From NCBI GenBank assembly GCA_002496475.1, contig DAJV01000076.1:505-24482 (forward strand): a DNA stretch of 23,978 nucleotides, written 5' to 3'. The position numbers and the translations under genes are program-made. The notes below the pieces were generated by a model that saw nothing but the letters and a program-made list of their open reading frames with translations, was not told the DNA's origin and did no database searches. How positions within the stretch are numbered: the first letter of the stretch is position 1; each line of letters starts with the position of its first letter. This stretch comes from Vulcanisaeta sp. UBA163 (GTDB lineage Archaea; Thermoproteota; Thermoprotei; Thermoproteales; Thermocladiaceae). Below are positions 7,144 to 14,694 of this stretch, in pieces.

Positions 7144-9042
7144 GTGATTAAACGCCTATTTTGGATGACATTACTAGCGGTATTTATGATGCTTCCTACA
7201 CTGACTCATGCGCAGGTATTTATTAATTACATTGGTATAAACATTAATTATAATAACAAAACGCTCACGCAGGTAATGAATATAACCAGTAATCAACTGG
7301 TAATACCGATATATCAATACTGTTCCCAGGGAGGGTACGTAACAATCAACGCATACCTGGATCCATTATCGAACCTGGGCATAACAACTGCATCGCTAGT
7401 TATGTATAATGGCTCTATTGCGAATGCGCCAATTAATTATAGTCCTAAGTATGTTAGTGCTAACGTTAATTGTTCATTGCCAATATACGGCATTTACCTA
7501 AGCATAGGTTCATATGTTCAATACCCACTGGAGGCTTTAGTAATACCTGGTTCTAATATGACGTATGTTCTTACACAGGGTTCAATGAACATATCAATAC
7601 CATCAATCCCAGGGCTTAACTATCTATTTGCGCTGGTTAGGGTTATATCGTTATTGCCAGCCAAGGCAAGCATTAGTAATTATCTAACGGCTCAATTAAA
7701 TACCGAGGGCTCAACTATCAATGTGGGATCTCTGAATACATATGCTGAAATAACCACCTACATTACGTATTCAAGTAATGTAAAGATCACGGCAAATGGA
7801 ACCACATATATCGTAATAACTCCCTATTACTACACATCAATAAGTAGTATACAAAACCTCATACTTCTTTCCCCCTCACACCCAATCATCATGTTAACGG
7901 GTGCGCCATGGATTAAATATTCCTACAGTAATTGCACGCCAATAAACCCGGGTATTCCAGGGATAACTCCATGGACAAGTTATCTATCATACTCACCATA
8001 CTGTAGCATAAACATAACAACAATGCCTGTTGACATAACGTTCGTAGGTACATCGTTACAGAAATTAACATGCAATAACGTGTTCATTACGACACAGAAT
8101 GGCAAGATACTAAGCTTGACGGGGGATGTGGTAATAAACCCAACCATGGATAGAGTGCTATACCTTGTAATTAATGGAATTAGGACAATAAGTATATACC
8201 TAGACTCAATACCAGTGTCTACATTAGCAATACAATTACCTCTGGTTACGTACTCAAGCATATCCATAACCGATGAACTTGGAAATCCTGTGAATATCCC
8301 GCTTTATTTATACGCGAATGGCACGTTACTAATGCTCACCAACAGTACATGTGTATACCCAGGTAATTACAGCCTATATGCATTAGTAAATGGTAAACTA
8401 ATGGGTCTAGGAACAAGAGACGTAACCCAGGGCAGCTTATTAACAATACCAGTATTCTCGAATTATACTCTAAACGTATCAATTCCTCAGCAATGCCCAG
8501 ACCTAAATCTAAACCTTCTTGTTAAGTATGGCAGTAATCAATACGTAATCCCCCTAAACGACAATTTACAACAGGAGGTATACATACCGAATGCTATAAT
8601 TGGTAGTTATATACAGATATACCTGGTGGGTAATGGCACGGTACTTTACCAAAGCGCGCTACTAATAAATAATAGTAAATCCACTGGTAACGTAGTACTT
8701 AATCCTCATGTAATTGATTTCATGCCAGTGGATTTACTAAATAATGAAATACCAACAGCCACACTAAGTATTGGCAACCTATACTATGAAGGACCTGGTA
8801 AATACTGCGTGCCAATCAACTACTCAATGGGTATGGTTATTTACGGTAGTGATGTTTATATAGTGAACATCACTGGGAGCAGGATCTTCATCAGGGTATG
8901 GACCCTGGGTGACCTAGGCATCAAATCACTTCTCGTAATAACAGGTCTATTGTTATTACTGTTAATAATCTTAATAATAATCAGGGGATTAGATAAAGGC
9001 GGTAAGTCAAAAGATAAGTATATAGTAATTAGGTGCCTTTAA
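7144..9042 (+). CDS. Large secreted, C-terminally membrane-anchored surface protein
   Basis: A 632-residue protein with a clear signal peptide: MIKRLFWMTLLAVFMM, then a likely cleavage after THAQ near residue 24. The ~570-residue ectodomain is rich in Asn, Ser, Thr, Tyr and Ile, with many N-x-S/T sequons (NKT, NIT, NGS, NYS, NCS, NMT and others). It also has eight cysteines, an even number compatible with disulfides. A single hydrophobic helix (~592-614, GLLLLLLIILIII) is followed by a short Lys-rich cytoplasmic tail ending RCL. This layout is that of a crenarchaeal cell-surface glycoprotein, S-layer component or receptor-like protein. I see no peptidase or sugar-binding motif and cannot name a family. 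Its 3' end overlaps the convergent aminotransferase gene by 14 bp. Confidence 0.8.
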   Translation: MIKRLFWMTLLAVFMMLPTLTHAQVFINYIGININYNNKTLTQVMNITSNQLVIPIYQYCSQGGYVTINAYLDPLSNLGITTASLVMYNGSIANAPINYSPKYVSANVNCSLPIYGIYLSIGSYVQYPLEALVIPGSNMTYVLTQGSMNISIPSIPGLNYLFALVRVISLLPAKASISNYLTAQLNTEGSTINVGSLNTYAEITTYITYSSNVKITANGTTYIVITPYYYTSISSIQNLILLSPSHPIIMLTGAPWIKYSYSNCTPINPGIPGITPWTSYLSYSPYCSINITTMPVDITFVGTSLQKLTCNNVFITTQNGKILSLTGDVVINPTMDRVLYLVINGIRTISIYLDSIPVSTLAIQLPLVTYSSISITDELGNPVNIPLYLYANGTLLMLTNSTCVYPGNYSLYALVNGKLMGLGTRDVTQGSLLTIPVFSNYTLNVSIPQQCPDLNLNLLVKYGSNQYVIPLNDNLQQEVYIPNAIIGSYIQIYLVGNGTVLYQSALLINNSKSTGNVVLNPHVIDFMPVDLLNNEIPTATLSIGNLYYEGPGKYCVPINYSMGMVIYGSDVYIVNITGSRIFIRVWTLGDLGIKSLLVITGLLLLLLIILIIIRGLDKGGKSKDKYIVIRCL

Positions 9043-10156
9043 TTATACTACTTAATGTCTTTATTCCATCCCTTATAAGTTCAATCTTTATAGAACCAAT
9101 ACTAAGCCTAGCAGTGTTCTGTTTACCCGTGTCTGTAAAGAATCTATCTCCAGGTACAAAGGCCACTCCCTGTCTAATGCTTTTTCTCAATAAATCCCAG
9201 GCATTTATTGGAGTCCTTATAAAGGCGTAGAACCCGCATGATGGAATATACATGAGGGACTCAGGTAAATAATTATTTAATGAATCAACGAGTTCCCTGA
9301 GTTTCCTGGTGTATAGTCTGCGGGCGTTACGAATAACCCTATTGGCAACACCCCTCCTTAGCAGGTCATAAACTATGTATTGGGTGAGTGTCGATGTGGC
9401 GAAGTCATGTTGCTCAATCTTCTCTAAGTCATTTCTTAACCTACCGCCAGTCACTACGAAGCCTATTCGCAAGCCGGGTCCCAGTATTTTTGAGAGGGTC
9501 CCTACGTAAATTACGTCGTTTTTCATGGACTTAAGTGTAGATTCAGCATTAGAGTGCAATGGCGTGTATGGATCGTCTTCAATGATCCTAAGTTCATACA
9601 TATCAGCTATCTCAAGTAAGTGCTTTCTCTTATCCCTGCTAAGGGAGACTCCCGTTGGGTTATGGCAATTGGGCACAGTATAAACTATGCCAGGCCCATG
9701 TTTTTTCACGAGCTTCTCAAGCTCATGTGTATCCATGCCATCATTACTAATTGGTACCCCTATTAATCTGGCGCCCTCATACCTCATGGGGGCTACGGTT
9801 TCCACAAATGTTGGATTCTCAGTGTACACGGTTGTTCCCCTCCTTATTGATAATTGGGACAATAACTTAATTGCGTGTTGGGCGCCTGCCGTGATTATAA
9901 CATCCCTCCAATTTGCATTGATATTGAGGTTTTCATTAAGGTACCTAGAGACCTCAATCCTTAATTCCCTCAAGCCACCAGCACCCGGGTATGCAAGTAT
10001 TACTGTACCGTAATTCTCATAGACAGTTTCAAAGGATCTCTTTACGTCATTTATCGGTAATAGGCTGGGGTCAGGTGACCCGCTGGCGAAATTATAAGTG
10101 ATGCCTCTTTTCACCAGTCTGCTTGCCAGTTCAACAGGTGACCAGTATAGTCTCAT
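9029..10156 (-). CDS. PLP-dependent class I/II aminotransferase (2-aminoadipate/aromatic type)
   Basis: A ~375-residue fold-type I aminotransferase. Family motifs: FASGSPDPSLLP near the N-terminus, YPGAGGLRELR, NPTG, the IIEDDPYTPLH segment, and SKILGPGLRIG, in which the Lys of GTLSK should bind PLP. SIGSIK near the C-terminus follows the position of the substrate-carboxylate arginine, present here in ARLSIG. The NPTGVSLSRDKR and EDDPY motifs resemble LysN/alpha-aminoadipate and kynurenine-type aminotransferases of archaea rather than aspartate-specific ones. The substrate cannot be fixed from sequence. ATG 10156 is preferred over TTG 10171 because a TATA-like TTACTTAATAA lies ~29 nt before it. 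The 3' end overlaps the surface-protein gene tail to tail. Confidence 0.88.
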   Translation of the reverse strand: MRLYWSPVELASRLVKRGITYNFASGSPDPSLLPINDVKRSFETVYENYGTVILAYPGAGGLRELRIEVSRYLNENLNINANWRDVIITAGAQHAIKLLSQLSIRRGTTVYTENPTFVETVAPMRYEGARLIGVPISNDGMDTHELEKLVKKHGPGIVYTVPNCHNPTGVSLSRDKRKHLLEIADMYELRIIEDDPYTPLHSNAESTLKSMKNDVIYVGTLSKILGPGLRIGFVVTGGRLRNDLEKIEQHDFATSTLTQYIVYDLLRRGVANRVIRNARRLYTRKLRELVDSLNNYLPESLMYIPSCGFYAFIRTPINAWDLLRKSIRQGVAFVPGDRFFTDTGKQNTARLSIGSIKIELIRDGIKTLSSIIKGT

Positions 10157-10179
10157 TAAGTTTATTACCAAATGCAGGG

Positions 10180-10191
10180 CTTATTAAGTAA
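10180..10191 (-). promoter_or_regulatory. TATA-like box of the aminotransferase gene
   Basis: On the minus strand TTACTTAATAA lies ~29 nt before ATG 10156. It overlaps the very end of the upstream DUF131-like gene region, so the aminotransferase probably has its own promoter as well as possible read-through. Confidence 0.4.
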
Positions 10192-10509
10192 TTACCTGTT
10201 CTCCTCTTGCCAACGTCTCATGTGTTCTCTCCGTGCCCTATAAAACTGCACCACTGAGAATATGACTAAAGCTAGGAATACTATGAACATTAAATATGTG
10301 AGCCAAATCAATGGTTGTGTTATTTGTGGTCGACCAAAGGTAAATATTATTGGTATTGGGATAAGTGGGAACACTATGACGGCTCCACCCACATTAGCCG
10401 GTGTGGTGCTGGTGGATGGGATCCCGGCGGCAATTACAATTATTATGGTGATGATTGGTATTATCACGGCAAGCACTATTAACAAAGTACCAAGTTGGTA
10501 AAGTCTCAT
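10192..10509 (-). CDS. Small two-helix membrane protein, DUF131-like
   Basis: A 105-residue protein with hydrophobic helices at ~5-29 and ~67-88, and a basic cytoplasmic end (RARREHMRRW). The central loop GGAVIVFPLIPIPIIFTFGR (41-60) resembles the GG..IGPIPIVFG signature of the archaeal DUF131 family (recalled as TIGR00304). It also resembles the equivalent loop of the gene just upstream, so the pair look like diverged tandem duplicates. GAGGTGAG a few bases before ATG 10509 is a good Shine-Dalgarno site. With only 11 nt to the preceding stop, this supports a two-gene operon. Function unknown. The DUF131 link is weaker than for its neighbour. Confidence 0.72.
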   Translation of the reverse strand: MRLYQLGTLLIVLAVIIPIITIIIVIAAGIPSTSTTPANVGGAVIVFPLIPIPIIFTFGRPQITQPLIWLTYLMFIVFLALVIFSVVQFYRARREHMRRWQEENR

Positions 10510-10520
10510 GTTGTCTCACC

Positions 10521-10796
10521 TCATAATAATGCAAGTACTATGAATAGTACGACAACTATTATTGTCAATACTATGGCCCACTTGATGACTGATGAATCAT
10601 TACCAAACACTATGGGTATGGGGCCTATGAGTACGACACCACCAACACTGGCCTTCCCTTCCTTCTTTTCCTCTCCTTTACTCTCCTCCCTGTTGTGATC
10701 TCTCATTGCATCAATAATAATAAGTATTACACCCAGCAATGCCATTATTATTGATAGTAATACTGCCAAGCTCATTATGTAGGCTATGCTCATCAT
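10521..10796 (-). CDS. DUF131 family small membrane protein
   Basis: A 91-residue protein: helix ~5-28, a charged loop of Glu/Lys/Arg (HNREESKGEEKKEGK, 34-48), the conserved-looking GGVVLIGPIPIVFGND (52-67) and a second helix ~68-91. This matches the layout of the archaeal DUF131 proteins, small membrane proteins of unknown function. First gene of a minus-strand pair; ATG 10793 is an equally possible start. A TTTTAATTTCC run ~26-30 nt upstream on the minus strand could be the TATA box, and the FKBP gene is transcribed divergently from the same intergenic region. Confidence 0.8.
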   Translation of the reverse strand: MMSIAYIMSLAVLLSIIMALLGVILIIIDAMRDHNREESKGEEKKEGKASVGGVVLIGPIPIVFGNDSSVIKWAIVLTIIVVVLFIVLALL

Positions 10797-10845
10797 TTAT
10801 GTTATAACCTAGGGGAAATTAAAACCTAATTCTCTCCCAACCTTA

Positions 10846-10857
10846 AAATTTAAAAGG
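10846..10857 (+). promoter_or_regulatory. TATA box of the FKBP isomerase gene
   Basis: AAATTTAAAAGG centred ~28 nt before ATG 10879; leaderless arrangement. The region is shared with the divergent DUF131 gene. Confidence 0.5.
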
Positions 10858-10878
10858 TAATTACTTGGTTCATAGTCG

Positions 10879-11655
10879 ATGCCATTTCAGAAGGGTGATT
10901 ACGTACTGCTTGAGTATACAGTTGCTGATAAGGATGATAATAAGGTTGTGGAAACCACGATAGAGAATAAAGCTAAGGAGGCGGGTATTTACAGGCCCGA
11001 CGAGGTTTATGAACCGCGTTTAATAATCATTGGTGAAACAAAGCTTTTCGAGCCTTTAGAACAGGCTATAATGAATTCAAGCGAGAGCCAGGAAATAACC
11101 GTGGAGATACCGCCAGACAAGGCCTTCGGCCAGAGGGACCCAGGTAAGGTTAGGGTAATATCCATCAGGGAGTTCTATAGATATGGTAAGCTTCCTAAGG
11201 TAGGTGATGTTGTTGAGGTCAATAATCAGCAGGGAAGGGTCGTCAGCATAACTGGTGGTAGGGTAACGCTTGATTTCAATCACCCATTGGCTGGTAAGAC
11301 CCTTGTTGTTACAGCAAAGATAATAAAGAAACTGGAGGCAACTGAGGACAAGATAAAGTATATAATCAAGCAGTACATACCAAGGATTGAACTTGAAAAG
11401 GTCAATGTAGAGCTTAGCCAGGATGGTTCCGTGGTGACGATAAAGCTACCCATTGAGACGCTGTTCATGGAGAACATAGGCACCATAAGGGCCAGGATCG
11501 CGGATGAGGTCGGTAGTAAATTTACAAACATTGGTAAGGTCGTGTTTGTAGATGAGATAGAAATAAAGAGGGAGGCCGAGGTGAAACCTGCGGAGGCGAA
11601 GGCTGAGGAAAAACAGCCGGAGTCAAAGCCTGAGTCTCAACAGTCGTCTCAATAA
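10879..11655 (+). CDS. FKBP-type peptidyl-prolyl cis-trans isomerase (SlyD-like, archaeal long form)
   Basis: A 258-residue cytoplasmic chaperone and proline isomerase. The FKBP core starts QKGDYVLLEYTV (4-15) and contains LIIIGETKLFEPLEQAI (48-64) and VEIPPDKAFGQRDPGKV (75-91). An insert-in-flap region follows (REFYRYGKLPKVGDVVEVNNQQGRV, ~97-121), and then DFNHPLAGKTLVVTAKI (132-148), which closes the core as in SlyD-type FKBPs. Residues ~155-228 form an additional alpha/beta domain typical of the long archaeal versions. The tail (231-258) is a low-complexity run of Glu, Lys, Pro, Ala, Gln and Ser. Its neighbour is the proteasome beta gene, 50 nt on with its own TATA box, a protein-quality-control pairing. 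Confidence 0.93.
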   Translation: MPFQKGDYVLLEYTVADKDDNKVVETTIENKAKEAGIYRPDEVYEPRLIIIGETKLFEPLEQAIMNSSESQEITVEIPPDKAFGQRDPGKVRVISIREFYRYGKLPKVGDVVEVNNQQGRVVSITGGRVTLDFNHPLAGKTLVVTAKIIKKLEATEDKIKYIIKQYIPRIELEKVNVELSQDGSVVTIKLPIETLFMENIGTIRARIADEVGSKFTNIGKVVFVDEIEIKREAEVKPAEAKAEEKQPESKPESQQSSQ

Positions 11656-11674
11656 ATGTAGGAATCAAGTTAAG

Positions 11675-11686
11675 ATTTATTAATAA
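11675..11686 (+). promoter_or_regulatory. TATA box of the proteasome beta gene
   Basis: ATTTATTAATAA centred ~27 nt before ATG 11707. It favours that ATG over the TTG at 11704. Confidence 0.5.
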
Positions 11687-11706
11687 ACTAGTTCTTCCTT
11701 GGTTTG

Positions 11707-12357
11707 ATGCTCAGTAGGGATAATGAGGGTCTTAACCGGTTAATGACAGGAACAACCACTGTGGGTATTGTGATTAATGATGGTGTTGTACTAGCTACGG
11801 ACAGGAGGGTCACAGCCGGCTACTACATAGCCCACAGGAAGAAGGGAGTTAAGATCTGGAAAATTGACAACCACATTGCAGCAACGATGAGTGGTGGCGT
11901 CGCCGATCTACAAAAGGTCCTTGATACCTTAACAGCAACAGCCATACAATACAAGGTGGATACTGGGAAACCCATATCGGTAAGAGCCCTAGCCAATTAT
12001 GCATCACTCGTTGTATTCTCAAGTAGGCCATATGTCTACTTAGTGCATATGATACTTGGTGGTTTGGATCCAGACGAGGGACCCGTGATATACATGCTGG
12101 ACTTCTTCGGAACCCTGACTAGGGAGACGGAGTTCATGGCGACGGGCAGTGGTTCACCAACGGCATTTGGAGTTCTTGAGGATGGTTATAGGAGAGACAT
12201 GAGCATTGAGGAAGCTGTTAAATTAGCCGTTAGAGCCGTCAGATCAGCCATATACCATGACCCAGGAAGTGGTGAAGGCATTGACGTTGTGACGATAACC
12301 AAGGAGGGTTATAAGGAGGTTGACTCAACACCATACCTTAAGGAATTAATTCATTAA
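11707..12357 (+). CDS. psmB: Proteasome subunit beta
   Basis: A 216-residue precursor of the 20S proteasome catalytic subunit. A 15-residue propeptide ends MTG and is followed by TTTVGIVI, so autocleavage exposes Thr16 as the N-terminal nucleophile. Asp17 and the catalytic lysine (mature numbering, in DRRVTAG and KGVKIW) are present; the loop before the lysine is one residue longer than in Thermoplasma as I recall it. ATGSGSPTAFGVLE and GIDVVTITKEGY match the conserved core. All catalytic residues are there, so this is an active type. Crenarchaea usually carry a second beta gene elsewhere. Unfolded proteins fed by an AAA ATPase are degraded inside the barrel. Confidence 0.95.
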   Translation: MLSRDNEGLNRLMTGTTTVGIVINDGVVLATDRRVTAGYYIAHRKKGVKIWKIDNHIAATMSGGVADLQKVLDTLTATAIQYKVDTGKPISVRALANYASLVVFSSRPYVYLVHMILGGLDPDEGPVIYMLDFFGTLTRETEFMATGSGSPTAFGVLEDGYRRDMSIEEAVKLAVRAVRSAIYHDPGSGEGIDVVTITKEGYKEVDSTPYLKELIH

Positions 12358-12672
12358 AATCACAGACCAAACCGTCAACACCGCTCATGTAATAATCACA
12401 AGTGCATCCTGAGCACTGGGCATACCAATGAGGAAATCACCAGGAGGATTAATAAGGCACTACGACCATGATTGCCGTGGACTGCGTTAATGACTATGGC
12501 GATGAGTCCAATGGGGCTGAGGCGGCTTTGAGCAGGGCAATGAGGTTCATCATAGACCTGCTGGCTAGGGCTTGAATCGCGATAGCCACACGCCGCATCA
12601 AGCGCATTTCCTCACAATAGTCGTGCTCGCTTATGCAAAGTTATCCAGCAATCCCTAGGCTAGGGGAATAAG

Positions 12673-12819
12673 ATGTTGCGGTGCATGGGAGAAGTAAGAA
12701 CGTTGCCCTACGAAGTGCTGGAACATGTGGTCAATGATAGAATCAAGCTACGTAGGAAGTTAGTGAGTGGGACCCGGAGTTTCACTAAAATAAACGGTTA
12801 TAAAAATGCTTTAGGTTGA
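12673..12819 (+). CDS. Doubtful 48-codon small gene or remnant
   Basis: The frame MLRCMGEVRTLPYEVLEHVV continues with NDRIKLRRKLVSG and stops at TGA 12817. The helical, charged middle looks protein-like and resembles no family I can name. A Shine-Dalgarno site and a TATA box are both unconvincing. It lies in a stretch where neighbouring frames are broken, so a remnant is as likely as a real small gene. Confidence 0.2.
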   Translation: MLRCMGEVRTLPYEVLEHVVNDRIKLRRKLVSGTRSFTKINGYKNALG

Positions 12820-12829
12820 GTGACCTATT

Positions 12830-13079
12830 GTGTGGTCGATGAATTCCAAGTTGAGGAGGGTTTATTCTAGGTGCATTATCGAGCTTAGACGCGGCTTACT
12901 CCCTGACCTGGTTAATGGTTTTTATGACCACCTCAATGATTGACCTCGTCAGCATAACCTATGGTCTCAAGAACCCGAGGGCCTTCCTCGTCAATGTTAG
13001 GTTGACGATTGAGTACGGTTACCTGAGGCCGAGTATTACCTTCATCATTGACTGCTCAAGACTGCCGTATGCCTGCTGA
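12830..13079 (+). pseudogene. Possible frameshifted small gene
   Basis: A TATA-like TTATAAAAAT (12799-12808) is ~27 nt before GTG 12830, a promoter spacing like that of intact genes here. The first frame gives 37 codons (MNSKLRRVYSRCIIELRRGL, then PDLVNGFYDHLND) and stops at 12941-12943. A second frame, overlapping by 20 bases, carries on directly (IDLVSITYGLKNPRAFLVNV, ending RLPYAC at 13079). Joining the frames at the overlap makes one plausible ~80-residue protein, so a single-base indel, real or from sequencing, is the simplest reading. I recognise no family. Confidence 0.35.
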
Positions 13080-13090
13080 AGGTATTCATA

Positions 13091-13774
13091 CTACCTTTCG
13101 GTCAACTTCTTAAATTCGCACACGTCCTTAAATCCACATATGTTGCATCTCGGGTTTCTAGCCATGCATATATCCCTACCAAACTGAATAAGCTTAAGAT
13201 GAATCTCTAAGTACCTGCTTGGGTCTGGAGTTAATATACTCATCCAAGCCCTCTGTATTTCGTGGTAATTCCTTGATCTAACAATACCGAGCCTAATGGA
13301 TATCCTAGTTATATGAGTATCAACAGGGAATGTTGGTTTGCCTAGATTAACGAGTATTACGTCGGCCGTCTTCTCACCGACACCAGGAAGTTCAAGCAAT
13401 GCCCTCCTAGCCTCATCAATAGGTAAATCCTTAACCCACGTTAAATCACCCCTGTACCTCTCAAGGGTCACTTTGGATAGCTCAAGGATCTTCCTAGCCC
13501 TAACCCTATGCATACCAGCGGGCTTAATGGCATTAGCAAGGGCATCCTCACCAATACTCACTATTTTCTCAGGCGTTACATCACCAACAACCTTAATGAG
13601 GTTCTCATAGGCCCTAAGTGCATTCCTATCATTGGTGTTTTGCGTCAATATTGTCATAACGAGCGCCTTAAAAATATCATTACTATTCCTAAACACGTAC
13701 AATGCCGCGAAATTCCTAGGCTCTATCTTAACATTAGCAAGGGCCTTAAGCACAAAATCCTCAGTTAGTTGCAT
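13091..13774 (-). CDS. nth: Endonuclease III (DNA glycosylase/AP lyase)
   Basis: A 227-residue base-excision repair enzyme that removes oxidised pyrimidines and cleaves the abasic site. The helix-hairpin-helix is LPGVGEKTADVIL (129-141) with catalytic Lys135, and FPVDTHITRI (149-158) supplies catalytic Asp152 (HhH-GPD fold). The C-terminal [4Fe-4S] loop has cysteines 203, 210, 213 and 219 (C-x6-C-x2-C-x5-C), the classical Nth pattern. Length is normal. It lies six bases after the Nudix gene on the minus strand. The AAGGTG of the Nudix stop region serves as its ribosome site, so both are in one operon that couples DNA repair with nucleotide sanitation or ADP-ribose clearance. Confidence 0.95.
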   Translation of the reverse strand: MQLTEDFVLKALANVKIEPRNFAALYVFRNSNDIFKALVMTILTQNTNDRNALRAYENLIKVVGDVTPEKIVSIGEDALANAIKPAGMHRVRARKILELSKVTLERYRGDLTWVKDLPIDEARRALLELPGVGEKTADVILVNLGKPTFPVDTHITRISIRLGIVRSRNYHEIQRAWMSILTPDPSRYLEIHLKLIQFGRDICMARNPRCNICGFKDVCEFKKLTER

Positions 13775-13780
13775 ATGAGA

Positions 13781-14296
13781 TCACACCTTAATACCTCTCT
13801 TAAGCATATATAGTGTTATCGCCAATGCGGTCTTGGCATCCCTAATACTGCCATTAATAACCATGTTAACCGCATCCCTAAAATCAATAACCACCCTATC
13901 AATAACCTCATGCGGTTCAGGCCTCGGTTTACCCAATTTCCTAACATTAGTATGATAAATCAATATATACTCAGTGGAGTATCCTGGTGACGTGAAGCCC
14001 TCAAAGAGTTTTTCAAAGTAGTCAATCTCAGCTCCAATTTCCTCATTTAACTCCCTAACTAATGCCTGTTCAGGGCTCTCGTTTCCCTCAATAACCCCAG
14101 CGGGTATCTCTAGGACATAGTCATTCACGGCAGGCCTGAATTGACGTAACAGGATAACCTTAGTGTCTTCATATATTGGTAGTGCGGCTATTGCGCGCGG
14201 AAAGAGTATTTTCTCAACATTCATTTCACGTCCATTAGGCAACATTACCTTGGATACGTCTAATGTAATTCGTCTACCACTATAAACTATAACCAT
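13781..14296 (-). CDS. Nudix hydrolase, ADP-ribose pyrophosphatase type
   Basis: A 171-residue enzyme with an intact Nudix box (GVIEGNESPEQALVRELNEE plus IG), providing the metal-binding REL.EE glutamates. Upstream the sheet IAALPIYEDTKVILLRQFRP and EIPAG, and downstream TSPGYSTEYILIY, match the ADP-ribose/NDP-sugar pyrophosphatase subfamily (NudF-like). That group hydrolyses ADP-ribose to AMP and ribose 5-phosphate. The exact substrate is inferred. ATG 14296 is preferred over TTG 14299; TTAAAAATTT (14321-14330) lies ~29 nt before it as the TATA box of the Nudix-nth operon. Confidence 0.9.
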   Translation of the reverse strand: MVIVYSGRRITLDVSKVMLPNGREMNVEKILFPRAIAALPIYEDTKVILLRQFRPAVNDYVLEIPAGVIEGNESPEQALVRELNEEIGAEIDYFEKLFEGFTSPGYSTEYILIYHTNVRKLGKPRPEPHEVIDRVVIDFRDAVNMVINGSIRDAKTALAITLYMLKRGIKV

Positions 14297-14320
14297 CAAT
14301 GCGGAATTACCGGGCGTATC

Positions 14321-14330
14321 TTAAAAATTT
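14321..14330 (-). promoter_or_regulatory. TATA box of the Nudix-nth operon
   Basis: On the minus strand AAATTTTTAA lies ~29 nt before ATG 14296, immediately beyond the stop of the eL24 gene. It gives the operon a promoter separate from eL24. Confidence 0.5.
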
Positions 14331-14337
14331 CCCTTAA

Positions 14338-14538
14338 TTATTTCTGTGCCTTGGACTTTACCCTCTTTGTCCCCTTCTTGATCCAAGCCAGCCTCCTTGG
14401 ATCACGGTTATACTCAGTGGCGCTTACGAAGCACTTCCTACTGCAGAATCTAAGTACTGTACCATCGGTCCTAATATACATTATCCCAGTGCCCGGCGGT
14501 ATCGGCCTTCCACAAAACGCACACGTGTAAATCCTCAT
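14338..14538 (-). CDS. rpl24e: Large-subunit ribosomal protein eL24
   Basis: A small basic zinc-ribbon protein of the 50S subunit. MRIYTCAFCGRPIPPGTGIMY and FCSRKC give the C-x2-C ... C-x3-C zinc ligands, followed by the conserved YNRDPRRLAWIKK and a Lys/Arg tail. Starting at ATG 14538 gives 66 residues, the usual archaeal size, with TATA-like TTTAAAAAAT ~29 nt upstream. An ATG at 14559 would add MVKYEHR and has its own possible TATA (TTAAATAAGG) ~25 nt before it, so the start is unsettled. It is divergent from aIF5B, which makes a small translation-gene cluster. The eS28/L7Ae neighbours seen in many archaea are absent. Confidence 0.93.
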   Translation of the reverse strand: MRIYTCAFCGRPIPPGTGIMYIRTDGTVLRFCSRKCFVSATEYNRDPRRLAWIKKGTKRVKSKAQK

Positions 14539-14657
14539 ACGGTGTTCGTATTTAACCATATTTTTTAAAGTTTATGTTTCCTTATTTAATGATTATTCAA
14601 TTCCTAATTCATATCTACAACCCGGGCAAACCAGGTATTTAGCATCGTGGGAAAATG

Positions 14658-14667
14658 ATTTTTAAGT
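14658..14667 (+). promoter_or_regulatory. TATA box of the aIF5B gene
   Basis: ATTTTTAAGT ~32 nt before ATG 14695; no Shine-Dalgarno site. Confidence 0.45.
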
Positions 14668-14694
14668 CAAGCATCTTGATCATACCGGGTAATT

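Larger units (their letters stand above)
12358..13090. other. Gene-poor 0.73-kb stretch with broken and tiny reading frames
   Basis: No frame longer than ~55 codons exists here. Several short frames with coding-like composition are visible: 12468-12575 (35 codons; VNDYGDESNGAEAALSRAM), preceded in another frame by TNEEITRRINKALRP ending at a stop; 12673-12819 (48 codons; LPYEVLEHVVNDRIKLRRKL); and the 12830-13079 pair listed separately. The frame changes suggest decayed genes, but I cannot name any of them. No tRNA, repeat array or hairpin was seen. Confidence 0.5.

Noticed and set aside
9687..10013. 108-codon plus-strand frame
   Set aside because: Antisense to the aminotransferase, whose active-site motifs prove the other strand.
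13338..13768. Plus-strand frames opposite endonuclease III
   Set aside because: The minus-strand frame has the HhH, catalytic Lys/Asp and four Fe-S cysteines.
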